64,000 nt of DNA, from positions 1,798,001 through 1,862,000 of the forward strand of contig OZ243937.1 in assembly GCA_965214085.1 (NCBI GenBank). Direction: 5' to 3'. The notes under the pieces are model-generated. The model made no database searches, was not told where the DNA came from, and was given only the letters and a program-made list of their open reading frames with translations. Origin of the DNA: UBA6055 sp965214085. GTDB lineage: Bacteria; Chloroflexota; Anaerolineae; Aggregatilineales; Phototrophicaceae. Position numbers and translations under genes: made by a program. Below are positions 27,600-36,352 of this stretch, piece by piece (position 1 is the stretch's first letter; the number at the start of each line of letters is the position of its first letter).

Positions 27600-27862
27600 C
27601 CTGTCGCAGAACAAAAAAACCTTTCATCCCACACAAGGACGAAAGGCTGACTTCCGCGGTACCACCTTGTTTCAGCGGACGTTAATCCACTGCGCTCAAG
27701 ACGCGATGACGGGCGTAAACCGGCTCGATTCTACTAGCTGACGCGTTCTTTCGAGCAGCTCCCGGGTGACTTTCGGCGCATTTACACGAGTGGGCTTTCA
27801 GCCAAGGACCCACATTCTCTGCCGCGTACTGAAGCGCTTACTCTGCCCGATCAATGCCTTAT
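27600..27862 (-). promoter_or_regulatory. T-box riboswitch controlling valS
   Basis: A T-box leader read on the reverse strand. The T-box proper, AACAAGGTGGTACCGCGG, is at 27655-27672. Upstream is a long stem I with an apical region GAGAATGTGGGTCCTTGGC and GCTGAAAGCCCAC. A GUC triplet (27768-27770) followed by A sits in the expected specifier position (CCGAAAGTCACCC), matching valine. Uncharged tRNA-Val should stabilise the antiterminator and allow valS transcription. Confidence 0.9.
27613..27646 (-). terminator. Intrinsic terminator of the valS T-box leader
   Basis: On the reverse strand CCTTTCGTCC (27637-27646) pairs with GGATGAAAGG (27620-27629) around a 7-base loop, followed by seven T (27613-27619). 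It lies just after the T-box sequence, as expected for the terminator that competes with the antiterminator. Confidence 0.88.
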
Positions 27863-27905
27863 CGTATTCGGTTTGTAGAACAATGCTTTCGCGCTGCGAA
27901 ATCTG

Positions 27906-27978
27906 AGCCACCCATGGGACTTGAACCCATAACCTATCGCTTACGAAGCGATCGCTCTGCCAATTGAGCTAGGGTGGC
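27906..27978 (-). tRNA. tRNA-Thr (anticodon CGT)
   Basis: Reading the reverse strand: acceptor GCCACCC/GGGTGGC, D-arm GCTCAATTGGCAGAGC, anticodon stem ATCGC/GCGAT with loop TTCGTAA (anticodon CGT, reads ACG), T-arm ATGGGTTCAAGTCCCAT, discriminator T. CCA is not encoded. It lies on the same strand as valS, about 45 bases upstream of the T-box leader, so the two may share a transcript. Confidence 0.95.
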
Positions 27979-28077
27979 GCATGTCGCTGGCGGAGTATAG
28001 CAGCGGGGGCGGCCGCCTTCAAGGTTTGAATCGCTTGCGGCAACAAAGGCGTGGATTCTGTTATACTCGGCTTGATT

Positions 28078-28242
28078 GGAAATGTATCCATTTCGGTAGA
28101 AACAAATTCTTCGCCATAGAGGACACCGAGATATGCGTGAGCACCGAGAAGCTCAATCGAAATTTGCCATATGCTTTGTGTGCTTTGTGCCTTTGTGTCT
28201 TTGTGGTGAAATTGATTTTCATCTGAATTCGATACACGACCA
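28078..28242. mobile_element. Family A element, copy without the nested insert
   Basis: A 165-base element with ends GGAAATGTATCC (28078-28089) and GATACACGACC (28231-28241), flanked by direct repeats CTTGATT (28071-28077 and 28243-28249). It lacks the family B insert: GAGGACACCGAGATATGC runs straight into GTGAGCACCGAG, so it shows the unoccupied site. The CTTTGTG-rich right arm is the same as in the other two copies. It lies between tRNA-Thr and mutL, ending about 35 bases before mutL. Confidence 0.78.
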
Positions 28243-28277
28243 CTTGATTCCTAGCGATAGGCGCCAAAGGCACTGAT

Positions 28278-30011
28278 ATGCCGATACAAGTACTGGCGGA
28301 CGATGTAGTCGCCAGGATAGCCGCGGGCGAAGCTGTCGAGCGGCCCGCGTCCGCCGTGAAGGAACTCATCGAGAACGCCATCGACGCCGGCGCAACCTCA
28401 GTCCATATTGAGACCAGCGGCGGCGGCCGACGCTTGCTGCGGGTCAGCGACAATGGCTCGGGCATCCGTCGCGAAGAGATTGAGTTGGCTTTCAAGCGCC
28501 ACGCCACCAGCAAACTGCGCACTGCGGAAGAGCTGGAAGCGCTGAAAACTCTGGGTTTCCGCGGCGAAGCGCTTTCGAGCCTGGCAGCGGTAAGCAAAGC
28601 CACTGTTGTGACGAGGCATCGCGATGAAGCAATAGGCTTACGGTACGCATCTGGCGCTGGCAGCAACCGCTGTCAGCCGATTGGCGCGCCGGCCGGCACT
28701 GTCGTCGCGGTCGAGAACTTGTTCTACAACACGCCGGCTCGGCTCAAGTTCTTGAAGAACGATGCTACCGAGAAACGCCATATACATTGGGTGGTGGCGC
28801 GCTATGCAATGGCCTATCCGGGTATCGCGTTTGTACTGGTTCAAGATGGTCGGGAGCGTTTTCATTCTTCGGGCAGCGGCCAACTGGCGGATGTCGTAGC
28901 CAAAGCCTTCGGCTTGCGGGAATACAACTGCATGGTCGCGGTCGAGGGGCAGGAGCGGGCAGGAAATGGGCGGGTGGCTATCGGCATAAGCGGCTTCACC
29001 TCCAACCTTACGCTGAGCCGAGCCCGGCGCGACCGCATCATCTTGTTTGTCAACGGTCGGGCCATCCAGGACAGTTCGCTCACCCACGCTGTAATTCAGG
29101 CTTATGACGGCTTATTAAAAGAACGCAGCTTCCCGCTGGCTGTGCTCTTGATCACAACGCCGCCTGACTTCGTTGACGTGAATGTGCATCCGACAAAAGC
29201 CGAGATTCGTTTTCGCGACTCGCAGCAAGTATTTCTGGCGCTGCAGCGGGCCGTGCGCGAGGCGATTCTTAATCAAGCCGATGGCGAGACTGTGGACGAT
29301 CTGTGGTCGCCCAGCGGATTTACCGACCAGTACATACAGTACAATCCCCTTCCGCCGCCCTGGCAGCGCGAAAGCGGCGCCGCTCTCGTTGACGAGCAGG
29401 GCTTGCATTACGTGCCGGATTTAGCGGAACCGTCAGACAGACCGCGCACCTTGCCGATTCTGCGCGTGGTGGGGCAGGTTGGCGCTGCCTATATCGTCGC
29501 CGAAGGCCCCGCCGGTCTCTACCTGGTTGATCAAAACGCAGCCCATGAGCGCGTGATTTATCAGCAGTTCATAGAGGAGCATGCGCAAGGGCGGGTAGCC
29601 AGCCAGGTTCAAGCGGAAACGCAAACTGTTTTGCTATCGCCCGAAGACGCGCAGCTTTTGGGGTCGCTGGGGGATCAGCTGGCGGCGCTGGGTATCGAGA
29701 TTGAGATCTTTGGACCCAACGCTTTCGCCTGCCGATCGCTGCCCGCAGCCGCCGCGGGATTGCAACTGGATGAATTGCTGACCCGCATGCTAGAGCAGCT
29801 GCGCGATGCCGAGCCTCAGCTGGAGAATGTGATAAAAGCGCTGGCCGCTGCGATTGCCGTGCGATCTGGACAGATAATGACGCCCGATGAGATGCGTTCG
29901 CTGATTACGCGGCTGGAGCGCTGCCCCAACCCCCTGTCCTCCCCCAGCGGTCGTAGAGTGCTGATCCATCTGAGCAGCGAGCAACTGGCAGACCAGTTCA
30001 GCCTTCGCTGA
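28278..30011 (+). CDS. mutL: DNA mismatch repair protein MutL, nuclease motifs degenerate
   Basis: A 577-residue GHKL ATPase that links mismatch recognition to strand removal. N-terminal motifs are intact: ENAIDAGAT, DNGSGI, KRHATSKL, LGFRGEALSSLA, FYNTPARLKFL. The C-terminal dimerisation domain starts near 395. MutL proteins that nick DNA carry DQHAxxExxxxE; here it reads D418-Q-N-A-A-H-E-R-V-I-Y-Q, with His to Asn and the last Glu to Gln. The C-terminal metal motif CPHGRP reads SPSGRR (555-560). This suggests loss of endonuclease activity. It follows a family A element and is convergent with the kinase gene. Confidence 0.94.
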   Translation: MPIQVLADDVVARIAAGEAVERPASAVKELIENAIDAGATSVHIETSGGGRRLLRVSDNGSGIRREEIELAFKRHATSKLRTAEELEALKTLGFRGEALSSLAAVSKATVVTRHRDEAIGLRYASGAGSNRCQPIGAPAGTVVAVENLFYNTPARLKFLKNDATEKRHIHWVVARYAMAYPGIAFVLVQDGRERFHSSGSGQLADVVAKAFGLREYNCMVAVEGQERAGNGRVAIGISGFTSNLTLSRARRDRIILFVNGRAIQDSSLTHAVIQAYDGLLKERSFPLAVLLITTPPDFVDVNVHPTKAEIRFRDSQQVFLALQRAVREAILNQADGETVDDLWSPSGFTDQYIQYNPLPPPWQRESGAALVDEQGLHYVPDLAEPSDRPRTLPILRVVGQVGAAYIVAEGPAGLYLVDQNAAHERVIYQQFIEEHAQGRVASQVQAETQTVLLSPEDAQLLGSLGDQLAALGIEIEIFGPNAFACRSLPAAAAGLQLDELLTRMLEQLRDAEPQLENVIKALAAAIAVRSGQIMTPDEMRSLITRLERCPNPLSSPSGRRVLIHLSSEQLADQFSLR

Positions 30012-30014
30012 CCG

Positions 30015-31262
30015 TCAGATCAGCGGGAATACACCCAGCAGGTAAAGCGGCACTAGCCCGGCCACAGCCAGGAAAGCCAGAATCACCAGCAGGATGGTTA
30101 CGATATCCGCGCCTTCGCCTTTAGCTTGCCGTTGCGGCAGGAAGGGGCCGGAGTAGCCGCCGGTGACGTCAACGTTGATCGTGCCGTCCGGGTTAAAGAG
30201 CGGGCTGGGCGGGTTGGGCGCTGCGGGATGGACCCTGGCGACGCCGCCCTCGGGCAAGGGACCGGCCCTCGCTACGGGCGCCTGTGGCGACGCGGCGCGG
30301 CGAGGAACGGGAGCGGCTGGAGCGCTGAAATTGGAGGCCCCCGGCGCAACGGCTTGCGGGCTTCTTGGCGCCGGCTGCTGCCCGGTCACGGTGGGCGGCG
30401 CCATGCGAGCGGCGGCTGTCTGCTGCGCTGAACTCCTCCGGCGCTCGCGCACCTGTTGCAAGATGTGCCCCAGTTGGTCGGCGTGCTTGTAACGGTCGTT
30501 GGGTCGCTTGCTCATCACTTTATAGATGACATTGCTCAGCTCGATCGGCAGATCCGGATTCAGCTCAATGGCGCGCGGGACTTCCGCCTGAATATGCGCC
30601 AGAGCCAGGTCTCGCTGTGTGGGGCCGACAAAGGGCAAACGTCCGGTAAACATTTCGTACAGGACGACGCCTATCGAATAGACATCCGAAGCCGGGGAGG
30701 GTTTTTCCCCGCGCGCTTGCTCGGGCGCGAAATAATGCGGGCTGCCCCAAACGACTTCACTGCGCGTTTGCGGCATGGTATCGGTGTAAGCTTGCGCGAT
30801 GCCAAAGTCGGTTATCTTGACGATGCCTTCGCGGTTAATCAGGATATTCTGCGGCTTGACATCGGCATGGACGAGCTGCGAGCGATGCGCAAAGCCTAAT
30901 CCGGCGCAAATCTGAATGGCGAGCTCAAGCGCTTTGTCAAAGGGCAGGGCGCCGCGTGTCTTGATTAGTTTCTTTAAGTCGTCGCCTTCGATCATCTCCA
31001 TGACGATGTAATAGGTCGCCCCATCGTTGCCGACATCGTGGACGGTGACGATATTCGGGTGCGACATCATGGCGACGCTGCGCGCTTCTTGCTGGAACTT
31101 TTCCAGGAAGGCCGGGTCCTTGGTCAGATTGGGGCGCAGAATTTTGATAGCCACCATCCGGCCCAGCATGCGATCGAGCGCGCGATAAATGACGGACATC
31201 CCGCCCGAGCCTTGTTGAGCGACAAGCTCGTAGCGCTGATTAAGAAGAGTTTCACCTGGCAT
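30015..31262 (-). CDS. PknB-type serine/threonine protein kinase
   Basis: A 415-residue membrane kinase. Kinase domain at about 11-270: GSGGMS glycine loop, K40 in AIKIL, E59, catalytic loop H132-A133-D134-V-K-P-Q-N, DFG at 152-154, APEQ. The usual Arg of HRD is Ala, making it a non-RD kinase, which often means activity without activation-loop phosphorylation. A Pro/Ala-rich linker (about 280-375) leads to one C-terminal transmembrane helix (about 390-412). There are no PASTA domains. It lies 13 bases after dgt on the same strand. Confidence 0.92.
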   Translation of the reverse strand: MPGETLLNQRYELVAQQGSGGMSVIYRALDRMLGRMVAIKILRPNLTKDPAFLEKFQQEARSVAMMSHPNIVTVHDVGNDGATYYIVMEMIEGDDLKKLIKTRGALPFDKALELAIQICAGLGFAHRSQLVHADVKPQNILINREGIVKITDFGIAQAYTDTMPQTRSEVVWGSPHYFAPEQARGEKPSPASDVYSIGVVLYEMFTGRLPFVGPTQRDLALAHIQAEVPRAIELNPDLPIELSNVIYKVMSKRPNDRYKHADQLGHILQQVRERRRSSAQQTAAARMAPPTVTGQQPAPRSPQAVAPGASNFSAPAAPVPRRAASPQAPVARAGPLPEGGVARVHPAAPNPPSPLFNPDGTINVDVTGGYSGPFLPQRQAKGEGADIVTILLVILAFLAVAGLVPLYLLGVFPLI

Positions 31263-31275
31263 GGCTGGTCCCCGC

Positions 31276-32427
31276 TTAGGGCTTCGTTATCGGGTCAAAA
31301 AGCTGCTGGAATTCGTGCAAGGCGCTGCGGTCTGTCAGGTTGGCGATATAATCGGCGACCACGCGATGCGCCGATTCATCTTGCAGCTTGGCGCGGTAAG
31401 CATCAGGCAGCTGCAAAGGCTGTCTGACGTAGCTGGCGAACAGTGCTTCGAGGAAGTGTTCGGCGCGCGTCTGCATGCGCACAATGCGGAAATGGCGATA
31501 CATATTATGAAAGAGGAAGTCTTTGAGCTGCGCCACTTCTGCCAGTTGAGCTTGGCTGTGGCAGACAACGGGATCACAATGCAGCTGAACAGCCATAGAC
31601 GAATCCGGCTGTAATGCCGCCAGCCGCCGCTGGGATTCATCGAGCACATCATCCACGAGCAGACCGACCAATTCGCGGATGATGTGATGGCGCGAGACAG
31701 CGTCCAGCACCTTGCCCTGCCACTTGATGCGGTCTACGACTTGTTGCCACAAGCCGAGCTCGGCAATTTGGTCGATGCGGATCAAGCCGGCTTGCAGCCC
31801 GTCATCCAGGTCGTGCGCGTTGTAGGCGAGTTCGTCAGAGATATTGGCGATTTGAGCTTCCACGCTGGCGCCGGTCTCCGGCGAGATTTCGCTGAAAATG
31901 CGGTGTTGGTCGCTGGTCTCGTGCTTGGCGATGCCTTCCAGCGTTTCGATGCTAAGATTCAGTCCCGCCCAATTGCGATAGCGCCGTTCCAGCTTGGTAA
32001 CCACGCGATAGCTCTGATGGTTATGGTTGAAGCCGCCGTGGTCGCTCATCAGGTGATTCAGCACATCTTCGCCCGCGTGCCCAAAGGGCGGGTGTCCCAG
32101 ATCATGCGCCAGGCAGATGGTCTCCACCAGATCTTCGTTGGCGCCCAAAGCCCGCGCCAGCGTACGCCCGATCTGCGCCACTTCCAGTGTATGGGTGAGG
32201 CGCGTGCGGTAGTAGTCGCCGGCATCGTTGACAAACACCTGCGTCTTGTACTCCAGCAGGCGGAAAGCGGCCGAATGCACGATGCGGTCGCGGTCGCGCT
32301 GGAAGGCGGTGCGATAGCGTGGCTCGGCTTCATGGTGCACGCGGCCGCGCGACGCATCGCTGAAGAGCGCGTAGGGCGCCAGCGTGTTTCGTTCGTTCGC
32401 TTGCAGCGTCAGTCGGCGATTCTTCAT
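31276..32427 (-). CDS. dgt: Deoxyguanosine triphosphate triphosphohydrolase (dGTPase-like HD protein)
   Basis: A 383-residue HD-superfamily hydrolase that cleaves dNTPs to nucleoside and triphosphate. The family block RLLEYKTQVFVNDAGDYYRTRLTHTLEVAQIGRTLARALGANEDLVETICLAHDLGHPPFGHAGE carries the metal-binding H...HD set. ANISDELAYNAHDLDDG holds the second conserved Asp. The length fits the shorter dGTPase-like type. It is the first gene of a two-gene unit with the kinase. Confidence 0.93.
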   Translation of the reverse strand: MKNRRLTLQANERNTLAPYALFSDASRGRVHHEAEPRYRTAFQRDRDRIVHSAAFRLLEYKTQVFVNDAGDYYRTRLTHTLEVAQIGRTLARALGANEDLVETICLAHDLGHPPFGHAGEDVLNHLMSDHGGFNHNHQSYRVVTKLERRYRNWAGLNLSIETLEGIAKHETSDQHRIFSEISPETGASVEAQIANISDELAYNAHDLDDGLQAGLIRIDQIAELGLWQQVVDRIKWQGKVLDAVSRHHIIRELVGLLVDDVLDESQRRLAALQPDSSMAVQLHCDPVVCHSQAQLAEVAQLKDFLFHNMYRHFRIVRMQTRAEHFLEALFASYVRQPLQLPDAYRAKLQDESAHRVVADYIANLTDRSALHEFQQLFDPITKP

Positions 32428-32517
32428 GATCTGTCCTCGTCAAGTTTATTCTAATGTTCGCTGACGAATCGCGCATCTTGCACATAGCGCGGATTGAAAA
32501 TGCAACGGCGCGCGTTC

Positions 32518-32660
32518 GGGCGAGCCGGTGGCTCGCCCCTACAACCATACAAAATGTTGGAAGTTTTTTCTTAATGGTGCGATTTTCACTACATACTTGG
32601 AATTATTTCTGTGCCTCTGTGGTGAAATAATTCTTTTTGCGATTGCCCTGGTTCATAAGC
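32518..32660. repeat. Degenerate family B element remnant
   Basis: Contains GGGCGAGCC...GGCTCGCCCCTACA (32518-32543) and ends with CTCTGTGGTGAAATAATTC then TTTTGCGATTGCCCTGG (32634-32650), a typical family B right arm. No matching left end was found. The rest of the 32428-33012 gap shows only a strong AAGGAGA ribosome site at 32997-33003; I see no gene in it. Confidence 0.5.
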
Positions 32661-33012
32661 CCCTGAATTTGACAACGCAACCGGGATGTGTTCAAATTCG
32701 GCGATAAGTACGCTGCAATGAAATCGTTGTCTTTACCATTACTTTTTTCCTGATGTTCTTGCCGCGTCAAAATCTTGGTGCGACTCACCGTGGTTTGAGG
32801 GCGGCCTGCACTGCATGAAAGCTTGCCATCGCAGTTTCAACTAGGTTATTCCAGGTATCCCGCTAGCCCTTCAACCGAATGCATGTGGCGAGAGGAGGCA
32901 GATGAAATCAACCCAGGTTTGACTAGCGGGGCAGACCCCAAGCCAAACACAGCAATGGGGCCTCGTTTGGAATCAATAATGGTTCGTTCAATTCAGTAAG
33001 GAGAACAAAACA

Positions 33013-34254
33013 ATGAAGAAGTATCTCGGTTTGTTGATGATCGTGCTGCTGCTGACAACTGGCGTCAGCATGGCGCAGGATGTTGTGCTGGAATTCCAGC
33101 AATGGTGGGAGCCGGAATTGCCCGACGGCTCTTTCCGCGCGATTTTGGACGATTTTGAAGCGGCCAATCCAGGCATCAAGGTGGAGACGATCAGCGGACC
33201 CTATCTGACCACGAAGGACCAGATTATCGCCAGCGCGGCCACCGGTACGATGGCGGACGTGGTTGGTCTGGATGGCGCCTGGGTGAATGTCTTGTGGAAG
33301 CAAGGCGCCTTGCATAGCTTGTCACAGGCTATGGCGGATGCCGAATACGATGACAGCGAATTGGCGGCGCAGATTCAGCTGGCAGGGGAGACCTATATGA
33401 TCCCAATCGCCAACTTCATCTACCCGGTATTTGTCAATCTGGACATGCTGGCGGCGGCCGGCATCGACCCGCCATCAACCCGCGCTGAATTCGCCGCGGC
33501 GGCCATGGCGCTGACTGACCCCGACAACAATGTCTACGGTTGGGCGCAGCCGCTTTCGCTTGAGCAGCCCAACGGCATCCAGAACGACACCATGGCTTGG
33601 CTCTGGGCGACGGGCGGCAGCATGCTCGATGAAATGGGTCAGCCCAACCTGGTTGGCAACGAGGCCCTGGCGGGCACGCTGGAGTTCATCAAGAGCCTGC
33701 ACGACGCGGGCGTGGTCGCGCCTGGTTCCTTCGCCATGAAGGAAAATGAAAAGGTCGAGGAATTCGTCAACGAGCGCGTCGCGATGATCGTCAACACGCT
33801 GGCGCACTTCACGCTGATCCGCGAGCGCAACCCGGACTTGAACTTCGACATCACCGCGCTGCCGGCGGCTGAGGGCTATGACGGGCCGCGTGGCTTGCCC
33901 TACGCCTCTTGGGGCATCGGCATCAGCTCCAATACCGAGCACAAAGCCGAAGCCTGGAAGCTGATCGATTACTTGACCAGCGTCGAAGGCAACTCCAAGC
34001 TGACCTCGATTGCCAATGCCTTCCCGGGCAATGTCAATGCGACGCCGGACTTCATCACCAGCGATCCGCTCTTTGAGACCGCCTTTGAGATCTTCCAAGA
34101 GGGCTACTTGGCGAATGAATTCACCGGGCTGCCCGCCGCGGAAGAGCTGATGCGCCAGATGGCCGAGCCATTCCAATTCTATTTGGAAGGCGAAGTCGAG
34201 CTGGATGAGCTGCTGGAAATCGCGCAAGAAGAGTGGGAATCCATATTCGAGTAG
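33013..34254 (+). CDS. ABC sugar transporter, substrate-binding protein (family 1)
   Basis: A 413-residue exported binding protein of the MalE/UgpB type. The signal peptide MKKYLGLLMIVLLLTTGVSMAQ has an SPase I-like end without a lipobox Cys. The mature part begins VVLEFQQWWEPELPDGSFRAILDDFEAANPGIKVE, the family opening; ADVVGLDGAWVNVLWKQGAL and the VNERVAMIVNT block follow. It is first in a group with two permeases, an aldolase and a sugar kinase. The ligand is unknown but is probably a carbohydrate or polyol, from the family and neighbours. Hairpins lie directly downstream (34273-34334). Confidence 0.88.
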   Translation: MKKYLGLLMIVLLLTTGVSMAQDVVLEFQQWWEPELPDGSFRAILDDFEAANPGIKVETISGPYLTTKDQIIASAATGTMADVVGLDGAWVNVLWKQGALHSLSQAMADAEYDDSELAAQIQLAGETYMIPIANFIYPVFVNLDMLAAAGIDPPSTRAEFAAAAMALTDPDNNVYGWAQPLSLEQPNGIQNDTMAWLWATGGSMLDEMGQPNLVGNEALAGTLEFIKSLHDAGVVAPGSFAMKENEKVEEFVNERVAMIVNTLAHFTLIRERNPDLNFDITALPAAEGYDGPRGLPYASWGIGISSNTEHKAEAWKLIDYLTSVEGNSKLTSIANAFPGNVNATPDFITSDPLFETAFEIFQEGYLANEFTGLPAAEELMRQMAEPFQFYLEGEVELDELLEIAQEEWESIFE

Positions 34255-34272
34255 GCGTTCCCCAGCCTTAAT

Positions 34273-34334
34273 CCCTCCCCCATAAAGTGGGAGGGACGTC
34301 ATGTGTCCCCTTCCCTCCGCGTGGGGGAAGGGGT
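34273..34334 (+). repeat. Two intercistronic hairpins after the sugar-binding protein gene
   Basis: CCCTCCC (34273-34279) pairs with GGGAGGG (34289-34295), and CCCCTTCCC (34307-34315) pairs with GGGAAGGGG (34326-34334). There is no U-run, so they are not classical terminators. Between a binding-protein gene and its permeases such hairpins often protect the upstream message or reduce read-through; that role is an inference. Confidence 0.6.
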
Positions 34335-34451
34335 CAGGGGATGGGGGCAGCGACAATTTTGCCAGCGACAAGTCCTAGCTGGCGCTGATGGCCTCGCTGG
34401 AGCCCGCATTTTAGCGAAGCATCAAGGATGAACCAAAGAGATGGAGGAGCG

Positions 34452-35372
34452 ATGTTACGCTCCGAAGCTGAAGCAACAAACATCGGCTGGCAGCAGCGCA
34501 AGCGCAAATTGCTGCCTTATGCCTATTTGTCGCCGACGCTGCTGCTGCTGGCGGTTTTAACCGTCGTGCCCATCACGACAGTCTTCCTTTATTCTTTGGT
34601 TGACAATGTCATCGTCAATCAAAACACGCCCGAATTCGTAGGTTTGGACAATTACGAAGAAGTGCTGACGCATCGCAAGTTCCGCGGCGCGTTAAGCAAC
34701 ACCATTTATTTTGCGGTTTTCAGCGTGGTGGCGCACTTCTTCATCGGCCTGTCATTCGCTTTGCTGCTAAATTCACGCTTGCTGAGCGCGAACGTCAAGG
34801 CGGTATTCCGCGTCATCTACATCTTGCCCTGGGTCTTCACGGCGTCAATCATTGCGATTCTTTGGCGGCTGTTGATGAATCCGCATGGCGTGATCAACTT
34901 TGTGCTGCTGGAGCTGGGGCTGGTCACGGAGCTTCAGGAATTCCTTTCCGACAGGCGGCTAGCTTTGAACTCGGTGACTTTCATCAACATTTGGTCCGGC
35001 TATCCCTTTTACCTGGTGAGCTTCCTGGCTGGTTTGCAAGGCATCCCCGATGACTTGTATGAGGCGGGACGCGTGGATGGCGGCAATGCCTGGCAGCTAT
35101 TCCGCAACATCACCCTGCCGCAACTCAAGCCCATTATCATCAGCCTGGCTTTGTTGGACTTTATCTGGACGATACATCAATTCACGTTGATTTGGATGAC
35201 TACCGGCGGGGGACCCATGCGCTCGACCGAAGTCTTGAGCACCTATACCTACAAAGCCGCATTCAGCTCGCATGAATATTCGATCGCTTCCACTATTGCC
35301 ATGGTTATCCTGGTGATCTGTACTTTTGTGGCTATATTTTACGTGCGCAGCCAGCGGATGGTGGACGAGTAG
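34452..35372 (+). CDS. ABC sugar transporter permease (MalF-type)
   Basis: A roughly 306-residue inner-membrane protein with six helices. The EAA loop DLYEAGRVDGGNAWQLFRNITLPQLKP is intact, and GLDNYEEVLTHRKFRGALSNTIYFAV is typical of MalF/UgpA-type permeases. The start was chosen as ATG 34452, with GGAGG at 34443-34447; ATG 34428 has its AAGG too close. It pairs with the next permease. No ATPase gene is nearby, so a shared MsmK/UgpC-type ATPase is expected elsewhere. Confidence 0.9.
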   Translation: MLRSEAEATNIGWQQRKRKLLPYAYLSPTLLLLAVLTVVPITTVFLYSLVDNVIVNQNTPEFVGLDNYEEVLTHRKFRGALSNTIYFAVFSVVAHFFIGLSFALLLNSRLLSANVKAVFRVIYILPWVFTASIIAILWRLLMNPHGVINFVLLELGLVTELQEFLSDRRLALNSVTFINIWSGYPFYLVSFLAGLQGIPDDLYEAGRVDGGNAWQLFRNITLPQLKPIIISLALLDFIWTIHQFTLIWMTTGGGPMRSTEVLSTYTYKAAFSSHEYSIASTIAMVILVICTFVAIFYVRSQRMVDE

Positions 35373-35460
35373 GCGCTTGGTTTCGGAGAAACCGTGAATA
35401 TCGAGAACGCAAGCAAATGGTTCTGAATGACTATCGCAAACTTGGCATGTTGAGATCGGC

Positions 35461-36303
35461 ATGATCGGCACTCGCAGAGAGATTCTTGCGCGGAAAATCC
35501 TGCTCTGGATCGCGCTACTCCTGGGCGCGTGTTTCGCGGGCTTGCCAGTTCTCTGGATGGTGGCTTCCTCATTTAAGTCCAATCTGGAGATATTCGCGTA
35601 CCCGCCGGCGCTTATCGATTACTCATTTTCATTTGACGCGTACCGGGCGGTGCTCAGTGATCCCGGGCAGTTGCGCTTCTTCTTCAACAGTTACCTCGTC
35701 GCGATTCTAGTAACGATTTGCACCGTCATCACCAGTATTTTAGCCGGCTACAGCTTAAGCCGTTACGACTTCCGCTACAAGAAGTTCCTGACCCTGGTCA
35801 TCATCGGTGTCCAGTCGGTGCCGCCGATTACGCTGATGATCCCCTATTTCGGGCTCATTGTCTGGCTGCGCATCTACAATACCTATACGGCGCTGGTGCT
35901 GACGTATATGGTGTTTACGCTGTCCTACGCCATCATCATGATGACCGGCTATTTTAATACCCTGCCGCGCGACCTGGACGAGGCGGTAATGATTGACGGC
36001 GGCGGCAGCTTTGTCACGCTGTGGCGCATCCTGGTGCCCATCTCGCTGCCCGGGATTGTGGCGGTCGGCGTTTATACTTTTATGCTGGCATGGAACGAAT
36101 TTCTATTCGCGCTGACCTTAACGCGCACGAACGAAATGCGCACCGTACCGATAGGCATCCACTTGCTGATGGGGCAGCACTCCTTTGAATGGAACCAGAT
36201 GCTGGCGCTGAGTGTATTGGGCTCCCTGCCCGTACTGATACTCTTCCTCCTATTTCAGCGATATTTCATCGCTGGTATGTCAGCAGGGTCGATAAAAGGG
36301 TAA
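35461..36303 (+). CDS. ABC sugar transporter permease (MalG-type)
   Basis: A 280-residue six-helix permease, partner of the preceding gene. The EAA loop reads DLDEAVMIDGGGSFVTLWRILVPISLPG; FKSNLEIFAYPPALI and AGMSAGSIKG at the C-terminus are typical of the MalG/UgpE type. There is an 88-base gap from the first permease and 49 bases to the aldolase. Confidence 0.9.
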   Translation: MIGTRREILARKILLWIALLLGACFAGLPVLWMVASSFKSNLEIFAYPPALIDYSFSFDAYRAVLSDPGQLRFFFNSYLVAILVTICTVITSILAGYSLSRYDFRYKKFLTLVIIGVQSVPPITLMIPYFGLIVWLRIYNTYTALVLTYMVFTLSYAIIMMTGYFNTLPRDLDEAVMIDGGGSFVTLWRILVPISLPGIVAVGVYTFMLAWNEFLFALTLTRTNEMRTVPIGIHLLMGQHSFEWNQMLALSVLGSLPVLILFLLFQRYFIAGMSAGSIKG

Positions 36304-36352
36304 ACTAGGCTCTGCGAAATTAATCCGACTGCAAGGAAATGAAGAACCGACT

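Noticed and set aside
27589..27636. N-terminal extension of valS
   Set aside because: It would be encoded by the T-box terminator stem; the ATG at 27588 has a proper ribosome site.
28061..28666. A 201-codon reverse-strand frame crossing the family A element into mutL
   Set aside because: No family features, no ribosome site, and it overlaps conserved mutL motifs on the opposite strand.
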